DNA of 16,718 nt from Chloroflexota bacterium (GTDB lineage Bacteria > Chloroflexota > Anaerolineae > Anaerolineales > DRMV01). Below are positions 7,893 to 14,382 of the stretch, piece by piece. Numbering within the stretch: the stretch's first letter is position 1; every line of letters begins with the position of its first letter. Position numbers and translations under genes: made by a program. The stretch is from the NCBI GenBank assembly GCA_013154225.1, contig JAADCW010000084.1:1-16718 (forward strand), written 5' to 3'. The notes under the pieces were generated by a model. It ran no database searches and was not told the DNA's origin. It worked only from the letters and a program-made list of their open reading frames with translations.

Positions 7893-8666
7893 TTACAGTT
7901 TTTGCGTGGTTGGCTGGTCAGGCCACACCTGACGCACCAAAGCGGGCAGGATTTCGCCTGCTGGGCCGCGCAGACAAACATCGGCCTCAGCAGAGAGGGG
8001 CGTTTCTTGTGGGTTGATTTCAATGACCAAAGCGCCGTTTTCTTTGGCCAAACCAGGAAGCGCGGCCGCGGGATACACCACACCCGACGTGCCGATGACC
8101 AGCATGGCGTCGCAGGTGCGGCTGGCTTCCAGGGCTTGCTGGAAGACATCCGTGGGCAGGTTTTCGCCAAACAGCACCACGTCAGGGCGCAGTACGCTGC
8201 CGCAGATGGGGCATTTGGGGGCCTCGCCCTCGGGCGCGGGTTCCCACTGCGTGACAGGGTGCCGATGCGCTACACATACGGTGCGCATGATGTTGCCGTG
8301 GAGTTCCAAGACGTTTTGCGACCCAGCCTGCTGATGAAGGCCGTCCACGTTTTGCGTGATAAGGGTAAATTGCGGGACACGGCGTTCCATCTCGGCCAGG
8401 GCCAGGTGCCCAGGGTTGGGCGCGGCTTGCTTCACCAACCCCCGCCGCCAGGTGTACCAGGCCCAAACCAGCCCGGGGTTGGTAGCCAGGGCCTCAGGTG
8501 AGGCCAATTCCTGGGGATTGTAGCGCGCCCATAGGCCGGTTTGGGCATCCCGAAAGGTGGGAATGCCGCTCTCGGCTGAAATGCCCGCGCCAGTGAGCGC
8601 GACGATGCGCTGTGCGCGCTGCAAATAGCGTTGGACTTCGGGGGCGAGGAGGGGTTGTGTGGTCAT
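7893..8666 (-). CDS. Sir2-family NAD-dependent protein deacylase (sirtuin, SIRT5/CobB-like)
   Basis: This 257-residue protein removes acyl groups from lysines while consuming NAD. It shows GAGISAESGIPTFRD (from residue 26), TQNVDGLHQQAG (104-115), the catalytic His in ELHGN (His123), and the NAD-pocket VIGTSGVVYPAA. The zinc ribbon pairs C131/H134 with C152/C155, so one usual Cys is His. YTWR at 71-74 fits the YxxR motif that binds negatively charged acyl groups in SIRT5 and CobB, so desuccinylase or demalonylase activity is plausible. The ATG at 8666 is chosen. A GTG at 8687 would add seven residues, and neither has a clear ribosome binding site. It is the first gene of the minus-strand operon and is divergent from plsX across about 100 bases. 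Confidence 0.92.
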   Translation of the reverse strand: MTTQPLLAPEVQRYLQRAQRIVALTGAGISAESGIPTFRDAQTGLWARYNPQELASPEALATNPGLVWAWYTWRRGLVKQAAPNPGHLALAEMERRVPQFTLITQNVDGLHQQAGSQNVLELHGNIMRTVCVAHRHPVTQWEPAPEGEAPKCPICGSVLRPDVVLFGENLPTDVFQQALEASRTCDAMLVIGTSGVVYPAAALPGLAKENGALVIEINPQETPLSAEADVCLRGPAGEILPALVRQVWPDQPTTQKL

Positions 8667-8704
8667 CGCAGGATAATCGGGCCGCACGGTTTGGGAATGC
8701 AGCG

Positions 8705-8735
8705 TTGATTGCCTTCTATTCTACCGCGTTATGAT
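8705..8735 (+). promoter_or_regulatory. probable plsX promoter
   Basis: In the divergent gap between the sirtuin and plsX, TTGATT at 8705-8710 and TATGAT at 8730-8735 could serve as -35 and -10 boxes. The spacer of 19 bases is longer than ideal. Transcription would start near 8742, giving a short leader with GGAGGA at 8760-8765 before the plsX ATG. On the other strand TAGAAT (bases 8718-8723 read in reverse) could be the -10 box of the sirtuin operon, with only a poor -35, so the two promoters would overlap. Confidence 0.5.
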
Positions 8736-8770
8736 ACACTTAACCCACACAATTTTCTTGGAGGACGACC

Positions 8771-9784
8771 ATGCGCATCATTCTGGACGCAATGGGCAGC
8801 GACAACCATCCTGACCCTGAAGTGCAAGCCGCGGTGGAAGCCGCACGCTTGTTTGGCGATGAAATCATTTTGGTTGGCAAAGAGGAAGTTTTGCGCCCCA
8901 AGTTGGCCGCACTCAATGCCGAAAACCTGCCTGTGCGGATTGTTCATGCGCCTGAAGTGCTGGAAATGACGGACAAACCCGCGCGTTCCGCCCGGCGCAA
9001 AGCGCAAAATTCTATGGCTGTGGGCATGGATCTGCTCAAGGCTGGCGAGGGCGACGCATTCGTGACCGCGGGCAACACCGGTGGGGCAATGGCCAACGCG
9101 CTCTTTCGGTTGGGGCGCATTCGGGGCGTGAAGCGCCCGGCTTTGGCCACGCGTTTTCCCACCCGCAAGGGTTACTGCGTGGTGCTGGATATTGGTGCAA
9201 ACGCGGAATGCAAGCCTGAGTATCTGCTTCAGTTTGGCGTGATGGGTTCGGTGTATGCCGAAGAGGTGTTGGGCGTCAAGCAGCCGCGCGTGGGGCTGCT
9301 TTCCAACGGCGAGGAAGCAGGCAAAGGCAACGATTTGGTAAAGGCCACGTATCCGTTGTTGGAAGCCAGTGGCCTCAACTTCATCGGCAACGTGGAAGGC
9401 AAGGAATTGTTTGGCGGCGACGTGGACGTGGTGGTGACCGATGGTTTTACGGGTAACGTGTTGCTCAAGGCTTCAGAGGCTGTGACCAAACTGATTGTAG
9501 ATACCCTCAAGGCTGAACTTATGGCATCCCCGCGCACCAAATTGGGCGCGCTGCTGGCAAAGCCTGCTTTTGATGCGCTGAAAGGGCTGTTGGATCCCAG
9601 CGAAATTGGTGCCGCGCCGTTGTTGGGCATTGACGGTCTGGTGTTTGTGGGGCATGGCCGTTCAGACGCCCGGGCGCTGGTAAGCGCCATTCGGGCTGCC
9701 CGCCAAGCTGTGGAGAACGATTTGCTGGGTAAATTGGGCACGGCTATTGCTGAGCGCCTTGCAACGCAGGCTGACAAGGAATAG
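8771..9784 (+). CDS. plsX: phosphate acyltransferase PlsX
   Basis: This 337-residue protein is a full-length PlsX, which makes acyl-phosphate from acyl-ACP and orthophosphate, the first step of phospholipid synthesis by the PlsX/PlsY route. Family features are the N-terminal RIILDAMGSDNHPDPEVQAA, the central AGNTGGAMANALFRLGRIRG, VVLDIGANAECKPEYLLQFG, and the late GIDGLVFVGHGRSDARA. The ATG has GGAGGA five bases upstream. It is followed nine bases later by a membrane protein gene in the same direction. PlsX genes often sit beside fabH, fabD or acpP, but none is seen here. Confidence 0.96.
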   Translation: MRIILDAMGSDNHPDPEVQAAVEAARLFGDEIILVGKEEVLRPKLAALNAENLPVRIVHAPEVLEMTDKPARSARRKAQNSMAVGMDLLKAGEGDAFVTAGNTGGAMANALFRLGRIRGVKRPALATRFPTRKGYCVVLDIGANAECKPEYLLQFGVMGSVYAEEVLGVKQPRVGLLSNGEEAGKGNDLVKATYPLLEASGLNFIGNVEGKELFGGDVDVVVTDGFTGNVLLKASEAVTKLIVDTLKAELMASPRTKLGALLAKPAFDALKGLLDPSEIGAAPLLGIDGLVFVGHGRSDARALVSAIRAARQAVENDLLGKLGTAIAERLATQADKE

Positions 9785-9793
9785 GAGCCAATT

Positions 9794-10585
9794 ATGCGAG
9801 TTGTCACCAACGAAAAATTCATTGCTCGGAACGCGAAAATTGGCCGTTATGCAGGCATCGCGGCCATTGTGGTGTTGGGCGCGGGCGTGTATCTGACGTT
9901 CGCACATCCTGAGATGGTCGGCCCCACGTTTGTGCTGTTGATTGTAGGGTTTGTGCTCTCGCAGGTAGGGATTTACTTTACAAACCGCTGGGCGCGCCCC
10001 CCTCGATTGGATCTGCAGCTCACCAAAGCCCTCAAGGGCTTGGGCCGCGATTACACCCTGTATCACTACAGTACCCCGGCTTCGCATTTGCTGGTGGGGC
10101 CCGGCGGGGTGTTTGTGATTGTCATGCGCTTTCAGCGGGGGCGGATTACCTACAGCAAAGGCAAATGGCGCCAGCACGGTGGTTTGATGTTGTGGTATTG
10201 GCGCATTTTTGCCCAGGAAGGCATCGGCCGCCCGGATTTGGAAATCAAAGCCGAGGTCGAGGCTGTTGAGCAACTTCTGAAGGAAAACCTGCCTGAAGAG
10301 GATTACGAAGCCCTCAAACCCGTGCAGGCTATTTTGGTGTTTACCGATCCGCGGGCAGAAATTGACGACGTTTCCGAAGCCCCAGTGCCCACGGTCAAAA
10401 TCGAAGATCTGAAAGATACCATCAAAAAACTGGCCAAGGGCAAGCGCCTGACAGGTGAACAACTCAAGCGCATCCGACGGGCTTTGGGCGATGATCCTAA
10501 ACACAAAAACAAGGCTGAATCTTCTGCCAAAGACGAAAAGGCCAGCAAAAAAGATAAGGACGCCAAGGATAAGGACAAAAAGTGA
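9794..10585 (+). CDS. two-helix membrane protein with degenerate NERD-like domain
   Basis: This 263-residue protein has hydrophobic helices at about 18-36 and 42-62. A domain at about 70-190 resembles the nuclease-related NERD fold: SHLLVGPGGVFVIVMRF at 97-113 matches the family pattern in which a strand after the GPxGVFVI turn carries the catalytic acid-x-Lys. Here those positions read V-M-R, so the nuclease motif is missing. A positively charged tail (about 236-263) ends in alternating Lys and Asp, including KDKDAKDKDKK, and could bind nucleic acid or an acidic surface. The AGGAG ribosome binding site overlaps the plsX stop codon, so the two genes are probably co-transcribed. The function is unknown; the NERD relation rests on motif reading only. 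Confidence 0.8.
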   Translation: MRVVTNEKFIARNAKIGRYAGIAAIVVLGAGVYLTFAHPEMVGPTFVLLIVGFVLSQVGIYFTNRWARPPRLDLQLTKALKGLGRDYTLYHYSTPASHLLVGPGGVFVIVMRFQRGRITYSKGKWRQHGGLMLWYWRIFAQEGIGRPDLEIKAEVEAVEQLLKENLPEEDYEALKPVQAILVFTDPRAEIDDVSEAPVPTVKIEDLKDTIKKLAKGKRLTGEQLKRIRRALGDDPKHKNKAESSAKDEKASKKDKDAKDKDKK

Positions 10586-10591
10586 GGAAAG

Positions 10592-10626
10592 GGCGTCTCT
10601 CTGGCTTGAGAAGTGAGCGAGACGCC
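10592..10626 (+). terminator. possible weak hairpin after the plsX operon
   Basis: Arms GGCGTCTC (10592-10599) and GAGACGCC (10619-10626) are perfectly complementary with a 19-base loop, starting six bases after the stop codon. No T-run follows, so it would be a weak or factor-dependent terminator, or simply a 3'-end stabilising stem. Confidence 0.3.
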
Positions 10627-10710
10627 GTTGCTGGCGCTGTGCCGGCCGTCATTGCGATGGCTTGCTCGAATGAGGCTGGCAGGACAACCCCCAGGCATAA
10701 ATGCAATTCA

Positions 10711-10750
10711 GAAAAACCAAACAGGGCGCTGACAAGCGCCCTGTTTGGTT
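10711..10750 (-). terminator. rho-independent terminator of the SPFH operon
   Basis: Perfect 16-base arms at 10715-10730 and 10735-10750 enclose the loop GACA. Read on the minus strand, the stem is followed by a T-run (AAAAA at 10712-10716 on the plus strand, partly inside the arm). It lies 25 bases beyond the stop of the minus-strand SPFH gene. On the plus strand it may also stop read-through from the plsX operon, although no T-run follows there. Confidence 0.88.
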
Positions 10751-10774
10751 GGATAGAGCAACAGCAGTGATGTT

Positions 10775-11842
10775 TTACCCGTTCAGGAATTTTTCCAGGG
10801 CCTCACGGCTGATGCGATATGCTCGGCCAATCTTGCGGGCTGGCAGGTCGCCGGCCTCGATGGCGGCCATGACGTCCTCTTCAGATACGCGGAGTACCTG
10901 TGCGGCCTCGGCAGGGGTCATCACAGGCGGAAGTTCGCTGCCGCTGTTGGCAGCCTGCTGAGGTTGTGATTGTTGCTGTTGGGGCTGGGTTTGGGTCATG
11001 CCGCCCATGGTTTGGGAAATCATATTGCCAATGCCCATGCCCGCGCCGATGCCCGCAGTGAGCCCCGCGCCGCCGCTGGGGTTTTGCGCCGCGTCGCGCA
11101 TGGCATCCGCGGCCTGCAGTTGGGCATAGACTTGCGGATCCAGCAACCCGCGTGAGCGGAGTTCCTCTGCTGTGTTTTCCGAAGGGGTCAGGCTGGCAAT
11201 GACGAAACTCTTGAGTTCCAGCCCGATGGCCTCAAACTCGGCCGCGGCTTTGGCGCGAACGCCCGCGCTGATTTCATCCAACCAGCCCAGAATATCCTGC
11301 ACGGTTTGATACTTCCCCTTCATCTCACCAAACATATCGGTGAGACTGCGGAGCAAGCGGCTGCGCAGGTCGTTTTCAATGTCCGACATCAAATAGATGC
11401 CGCGCGTGCCTACAATTTGGGTAACAAACTGTTGGGGGTTTTTGACTTGATAGGAATAAGTGCCAAACCCTTTGAGCAAAAGCCATCCCAAACCAACGCC
11501 CGGCGTTTGCACGGGAATGGGCTGGGGCGTGCCCCATTTGCGATCGCGGAATTCCCGCATGGAAACGAAGTAAACTTCCGCGGTAAAGGGGGAGCGGTCA
11601 TTGAAGGCTTTGCCCAGGTAGTTGACCAGCAGGGGGATGTTGGCTGTGGTGATGGTGTGGCGGCCAGGGCCGAACACATCCAGGGCTTTGCCATCGCGGA
11701 AGAAGACCGCGGCTTGAGATTCGCGCACAATGACCTGGGAGCCAATGCGGAAATCGCCAGGGCCGGTTTCGGGGAACCGATGGACGATTTCGTTAGGCAT
11801 CTCATCAGGCCATTCGATCACATCAAAAATTCGTCGTGCCAT
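10775..11842 (-). CDS. SPFH (band 7) protein fused to an excisionase-type helix-turn-helix
   Basis: This 355-residue protein starts with an SPFH domain at about 30-235 of the YdjI/virion-core type (RIGSQVIVRESQAAVFFRDG, FGPGRHTITTANIPLL, GTRGIYLMSDIENDLRSRL). A helical stretch ending in LLDPQVYAQLQAADAMRDA follows, then a Gly/Met-rich segment at about 257-282 and a Gln-rich linker at 284-296. In this class the last part is commonly a zinc ribbon. Here it is a MerR/excisionase-like helix-turn-helix at about 305-355: MTPAEAAQVLRVSEEDVMAA followed by IEAGDLPARKIGRAYRISRE. YdjI of Bacillus gathers at damaged membrane, so this could be a membrane-stress protein able to contact DNA, but that is inference. 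The start has GAGGAGA upstream at an 8-base spacing. It follows the coiled-coil gene by 41 bases, in one operon, and ends in a strong terminator. Confidence 0.88.
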   Translation of the reverse strand: MARRIFDVIEWPDEMPNEIVHRFPETGPGDFRIGSQVIVRESQAAVFFRDGKALDVFGPGRHTITTANIPLLVNYLGKAFNDRSPFTAEVYFVSMREFRDRKWGTPQPIPVQTPGVGLGWLLLKGFGTYSYQVKNPQQFVTQIVGTRGIYLMSDIENDLRSRLLRSLTDMFGEMKGKYQTVQDILGWLDEISAGVRAKAAAEFEAIGLELKSFVIASLTPSENTAEELRSRGLLDPQVYAQLQAADAMRDAAQNPSGGAGLTAGIGAGMGIGNMISQTMGGMTQTQPQQQQSQPQQAANSGSELPPVMTPAEAAQVLRVSEEDVMAAIEAGDLPARKIGRAYRISREALEKFLNG

Positions 11843-11883
11843 AGTTTTGTCTCCTCAGATGGAACGTGCCAAAAGCGTGGGGG

Positions 11884-12408
11884 TTAGTCGGCCAGCAGGA
11901 CTTCTTCGCGGCGGTTGAAGACTTCAATGGACTGCCGGGCCAGGGTAAGCAAGTCGCGCAGCGCGTTGGGGAGTTCGTCGGTGCCCACGGCTTGTTCCAG
12001 GCGATCTACAGCCTGGCGAATTTGATCGGTCAGGGCCAGGAGTTGGCCATCGAATTCATAGAGGGAAGCCAATGCGGCTTCATCCACTTTGAGGGCATCG
12101 AAGAAGCCCGCATAGCCATAGGAAGCGGTCCGCACTTGGTCGGAAAACGTCCGCAGGCGAATGGCAATGGCTTCGAGGTCATCCAGGTATTGAAAATCGC
12201 CAGAGGCGGCCAGTTGGCGCTGAATCTCGGTCAAGCGGCGCCACTGCTCGTCCACCCGCTGGGCCACGGTGAGCCGTAGCAGTTTATCCGCGTCTCGGCG
12301 GTGTTCCTTGGCGCGGTAGCCTTGAAAGCCTGGAATCTGGCTCAAGAATTTTTCTACGGCGTTTTCATTATCTTGGATTTGTTGGTTGTAATCAGGCGTT
12401 TTGTCCAT
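11884..12408 (-). CDS. helical protein of unknown function, partner of the SPFH protein
   Basis: This 174-residue protein appears fully soluble and almost all helical, with no signal peptide or membrane helix. I do not recognise a named domain. Near residues 24-45 it has the stretch IPGFQGYRAKEHRRDADKLL, which looks like a conserved signature rather than filler. The rest has heptad-like Leu/Ala/Gln patterns suited to coiled coils. It is the first gene of a two-gene operon with the SPFH-HTH gene, 41 bases apart, so the two products probably act together, for instance as an adaptor or peripheral membrane scaffold. The ATG at 12408 follows AAGG at a 6-base spacing, and a plausible promoter stands about 50-75 bases upstream. 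Confidence 0.82.
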   Translation of the reverse strand: MDKTPDYNQQIQDNENAVEKFLSQIPGFQGYRAKEHRRDADKLLRLTVAQRVDEQWRRLTEIQRQLAASGDFQYLDDLEAIAIRLRTFSDQVRTASYGYAGFFDALKVDEAALASLYEFDGQLLALTDQIRQAVDRLEQAVGTDELPNALRDLLTLARQSIEVFNRREEVLLAD

Positions 12409-12455
12409 TTTTTACCTTATCACGGGAGTAGGATACGGTTAGGAATTTCGCTAAT

Positions 12456-12484
12456 AGGATAGCATAGAATGTTCGGGGGCGCAA
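12456..12484 (-). promoter_or_regulatory. probable promoter of the coiled-coil/SPFH operon
   Basis: Read on the minus strand, TTGCGC (plus 12479-12484) and TATCCT (plus 12456-12461) are separated by exactly 17 bases. TGC directly precedes the -10 box, giving an extended -10. The start of transcription would be near 12449, with a leader of about 40 bases. The -35 box is weak. Confidence 0.5.
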
Positions 12485-12501
12485 CTACCTTGGCATCATT
12501 T

Positions 12502-12541
12502 TAAACCCCTACCGCCCCAAATTCGGGGCGGTAAGGGTTTA
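12502..12541 (-). terminator. terminator after the Tad-domain gene
   Basis: An inverted repeat with arms 12502-12518 and 12525-12541 has one mismatch (12509/12534) and a 6-base loop. It lies 53 bases beyond the minus-strand stop at 12594. The GC-rich core is ACCGCCCC/GGGGCGGT. After the stem the minus strand reads AAAATG, so there is no good T-run, but the size and place fit a transcription end that also isolates the next promoter. Confidence 0.65.
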
Positions 12542-12593
12542 GGGAGGGAGATTGGGGAGGAGAGACAGGAGGAGAGGCTATCAAGCCACTCTC

Positions 12594-14096
12594 CTATTTC
12601 AACATTTCAATCACAGTGGTGGTGTAGAAGAACTGGGGGTCAAAGTTGGCATAGATGTTCGTCCCACTGTGGAAGAGGATCGTGCCGCCGACTACCTGAG
12701 CGGGCACGTTGTGATAGGCATACAAATCGTTGTTGGGGTTGGCATCGTCAGTATGGCAGGTAATGGTGATGTCGCTGCTGCTGCCGCCGTGATACTCCAC
12801 CGTGGCAAAAGGCGCCAAGATGGTGCCTACCACCCAGTTATTGGAAGCACCGTGGAAGTCAACCTTGCCTGTGGAGTTGACCATATACACGGCCAGACCG
12901 GCAAAGCCGTCGGGATCGTCGCTGGGCGGTGCGCAGATTTGGACTGACGTCTCGTTATTCCAATCCAATTCGCCGTTGGTCAAATAGAAAAGAGCGTCAT
13001 CAACCGTGATGGTTGCGCTTTTTTTGATTTCTACGTTGGAATCACCCGAAGAGTAAACCCGTAAACGTTTGGCAGAGAAACTGTCTTTAAAAATAACGGA
13101 GCCAGTGCGATTGTAAATTTCCAAGGAATTTGCAGTGCTATTTGTAATGATAATGTTACCTGTGGTTGTAGGGTTGGCAATGATAGTAACATTACCCGTC
13201 ATTGTGACGTTCCGTAAATCAACTTTTCCTGTTGCTACACAATAGACGCCCGCAGATAGAGTGCCGCCGTGTTTCATTTCGAGCGAGGGAACGGTTTGGG
13301 TGCAGGCTGGTGGCGTGGGAATGGGCGGAATCAAGTTGTGGAATTTGTGGACCAGCTCGGGGACGTCAATGGGCTGGACGCCTTCAATGCACCAGTCGCA
13401 ATCAGGATAGGGCCTCAGATTAATACTACCTACTGCTCGGATGGTGCTGCCGGGATCCAGATTGATGGTGACGGTTGAGCCGCTGTCCACGCTGGGGTTA
13501 TTGTTGCTGTTGCTGAACATACCGCCGCCGGTGAGGTTGACCGTGGCAGAATTGTTCACCATGATGCCGCCTGCTTGAGCTCGCGGCGCGCCGGTGGGGT
13601 TCAAGCTGACAAAAATGTCGTGCCCAACCAGCGATTCTTGGCGAGCACGGGCAACCGCTTCTACTTGGGTTTCCAGTTTGTCGCTAAAGAGGAGTTGGGC
13701 AAAAGCGGTTTGGCGCTCGGTGGTGATGGAGACACGGATGTGCTCTTCTTCTGGTCCAACGCAAATCGTTCTGCTGTCCTCGGCGTCGGCGCATACGCCG
13801 CCGTCGGCTTGTTCGCACGTCACGTTGATGACGTCGCCGGCATCCGCGCTAAAACCATTTTGCCTGGCAACTTCCCAGGCAACGTCTTGCCAATCGGAGC
13901 GGCAATTCACTTTGGCATAGGCCGCGGCCAGAGCTGCGGAATCAGCCGCGGCTTGGGCGCGACGGCGGGTGCTCAAGATCATCCCGCCATCAATGCTGAG
14001 GGCAACGAAGCCTAACAAGGCGACAAAGCCTAAAGCCAGAAGCACAAGCACCTGGCCTCGAGAATGTTTTTTAGGGGCGTTGGATGGCAACGGCAT
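12594..14096 (-). CDS. Tad-domain (TadG-like) secreted protein with beta-rich C-terminal half
   Basis: This 500-residue protein opens with a basic stretch and one hydrophobic helix at about 14-37, then STRRRAQAAADSAALAAAYA. Together these are the hallmark of the Tad domain of TadE/TadG-like pilus proteins, which are inner-membrane anchored with the bulk outside. After residue 160 the sequence is rich in Asn, Thr, Ser and Gly with short repeated beta-strand patterns (MVNNSATVNLTGG, GNVTIIANPTTTGNIIITNS, SATITVDDALFYLTNG). This suggests a right-handed beta-helix-like fold as in DUF7305 pilus-associated proteins. Several Cys could form disulfides. The ATG at 14096 is chosen over the 32-codon longer frame because AGGAGG stands six bases upstream and the Tad helix follows directly. 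It is away from the tadBC operon but probably works with that pilus or at the cell surface. Confidence 0.85.
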   Translation of the reverse strand: MPLPSNAPKKHSRGQVLVLLALGFVALLGFVALSIDGGMILSTRRRAQAAADSAALAAAYAKVNCRSDWQDVAWEVARQNGFSADAGDVINVTCEQADGGVCADAEDSRTICVGPEEEHIRVSITTERQTAFAQLLFSDKLETQVEAVARARQESLVGHDIFVSLNPTGAPRAQAGGIMVNNSATVNLTGGGMFSNSNNNPSVDSGSTVTINLDPGSTIRAVGSINLRPYPDCDWCIEGVQPIDVPELVHKFHNLIPPIPTPPACTQTVPSLEMKHGGTLSAGVYCVATGKVDLRNVTMTGNVTIIANPTTTGNIIITNSTANSLEIYNRTGSVIFKDSFSAKRLRVYSSGDSNVEIKKSATITVDDALFYLTNGELDWNNETSVQICAPPSDDPDGFAGLAVYMVNSTGKVDFHGASNNWVVGTILAPFATVEYHGGSSSDITITCHTDDANPNNDLYAYHNVPAQVVGGTILFHSGTNIYANFDPQFFYTTTVIEMLK

Positions 14097-14230
14097 GGCT
14101 AACCTCCTATTGACAACGCACATACGGCCTTGGGTGCCGTGGAACGAGTCGTAAAGGGTGTTTAATAGGAAAAAGTGTCCCAAGCGGGGCACAACTGCTG
14201 TAGGGTAAACGGTGGGAAAGTGAGATTGTT

Positions 14231-14258
14231 ACATTACAAAAGCGGGGAATCATGCCAA
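14231..14258 (-). promoter_or_regulatory. possible promoter of the Tad-domain gene
   Basis: On the minus strand TTGGCA (plus 14253-14258) and TAATGT (plus 14231-14236) are 16 bases apart. The -35 box overlaps the edge of the inverted repeat at 14255-14294, which would fit regulation at this site. The resulting leader would be about 125 bases long. The match is moderate and other AT-rich sites lie nearer the gene. Confidence 0.35.
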
Positions 14259-14294
14259 ATAGGAGAAAAAACATAGGAGATTTCTCCTATTTGG
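14255..14294. repeat. inverted repeat with three ATAGGAGA copies, possible operator
   Basis: Perfect 14-base arms CCAAATAGGAGAAA (14255-14268) and TTTCTCCTATTTGG (14281-14294) enclose 12 bases that contain a further TAGGAGA (14274-14280). So the motif ATAGGAGA occurs twice directly and once inverted within 40 bases. There is no T-run after it in either direction and it does not lie at a gene end, because the terminator of the upstream gene is separate at 14333-14364. An operator upstream of the Tad-domain gene or an RNA hairpin in read-through transcripts are the two simplest readings. Confidence 0.6.
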
Positions 14295-14332
14295 GCGGTT
14301 ATCTCAATGGGAAAGCCCTTTGTGGGGGGACG

Positions 14333-14364
14333 AAAAAAGCCCGATGGGTGGGAACCCATCGGGC
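14333..14364 (-). terminator. rho-independent terminator of the sigma/DUF5667 operon
   Basis: Perfect 11-base arms GCCCGATGGGT (14339-14349) and ACCCATCGGGC (14354-14364) have a 4-base loop. On the minus strand the stem is followed by six T (AAAAAA at 14333-14338). It lies 18 bases after the stop of the DUF5667 gene. Confidence 0.93.
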
Positions 14365-14382
14365 CTGGTGGAGGCAGGGGCG

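Noticed and set aside
7902..8501. Plus-strand open frame of 199 codons over the sirtuin
   Set aside because: Shadow of the sirtuin; His/Gly/Arg-rich antisense composition and no family resemblance.
9662..10504. Minus-strand open frame of 280 codons across plsX and the NERD-like gene
   Set aside because: Crosses two plus-strand genes with good start signals; typical antisense composition.
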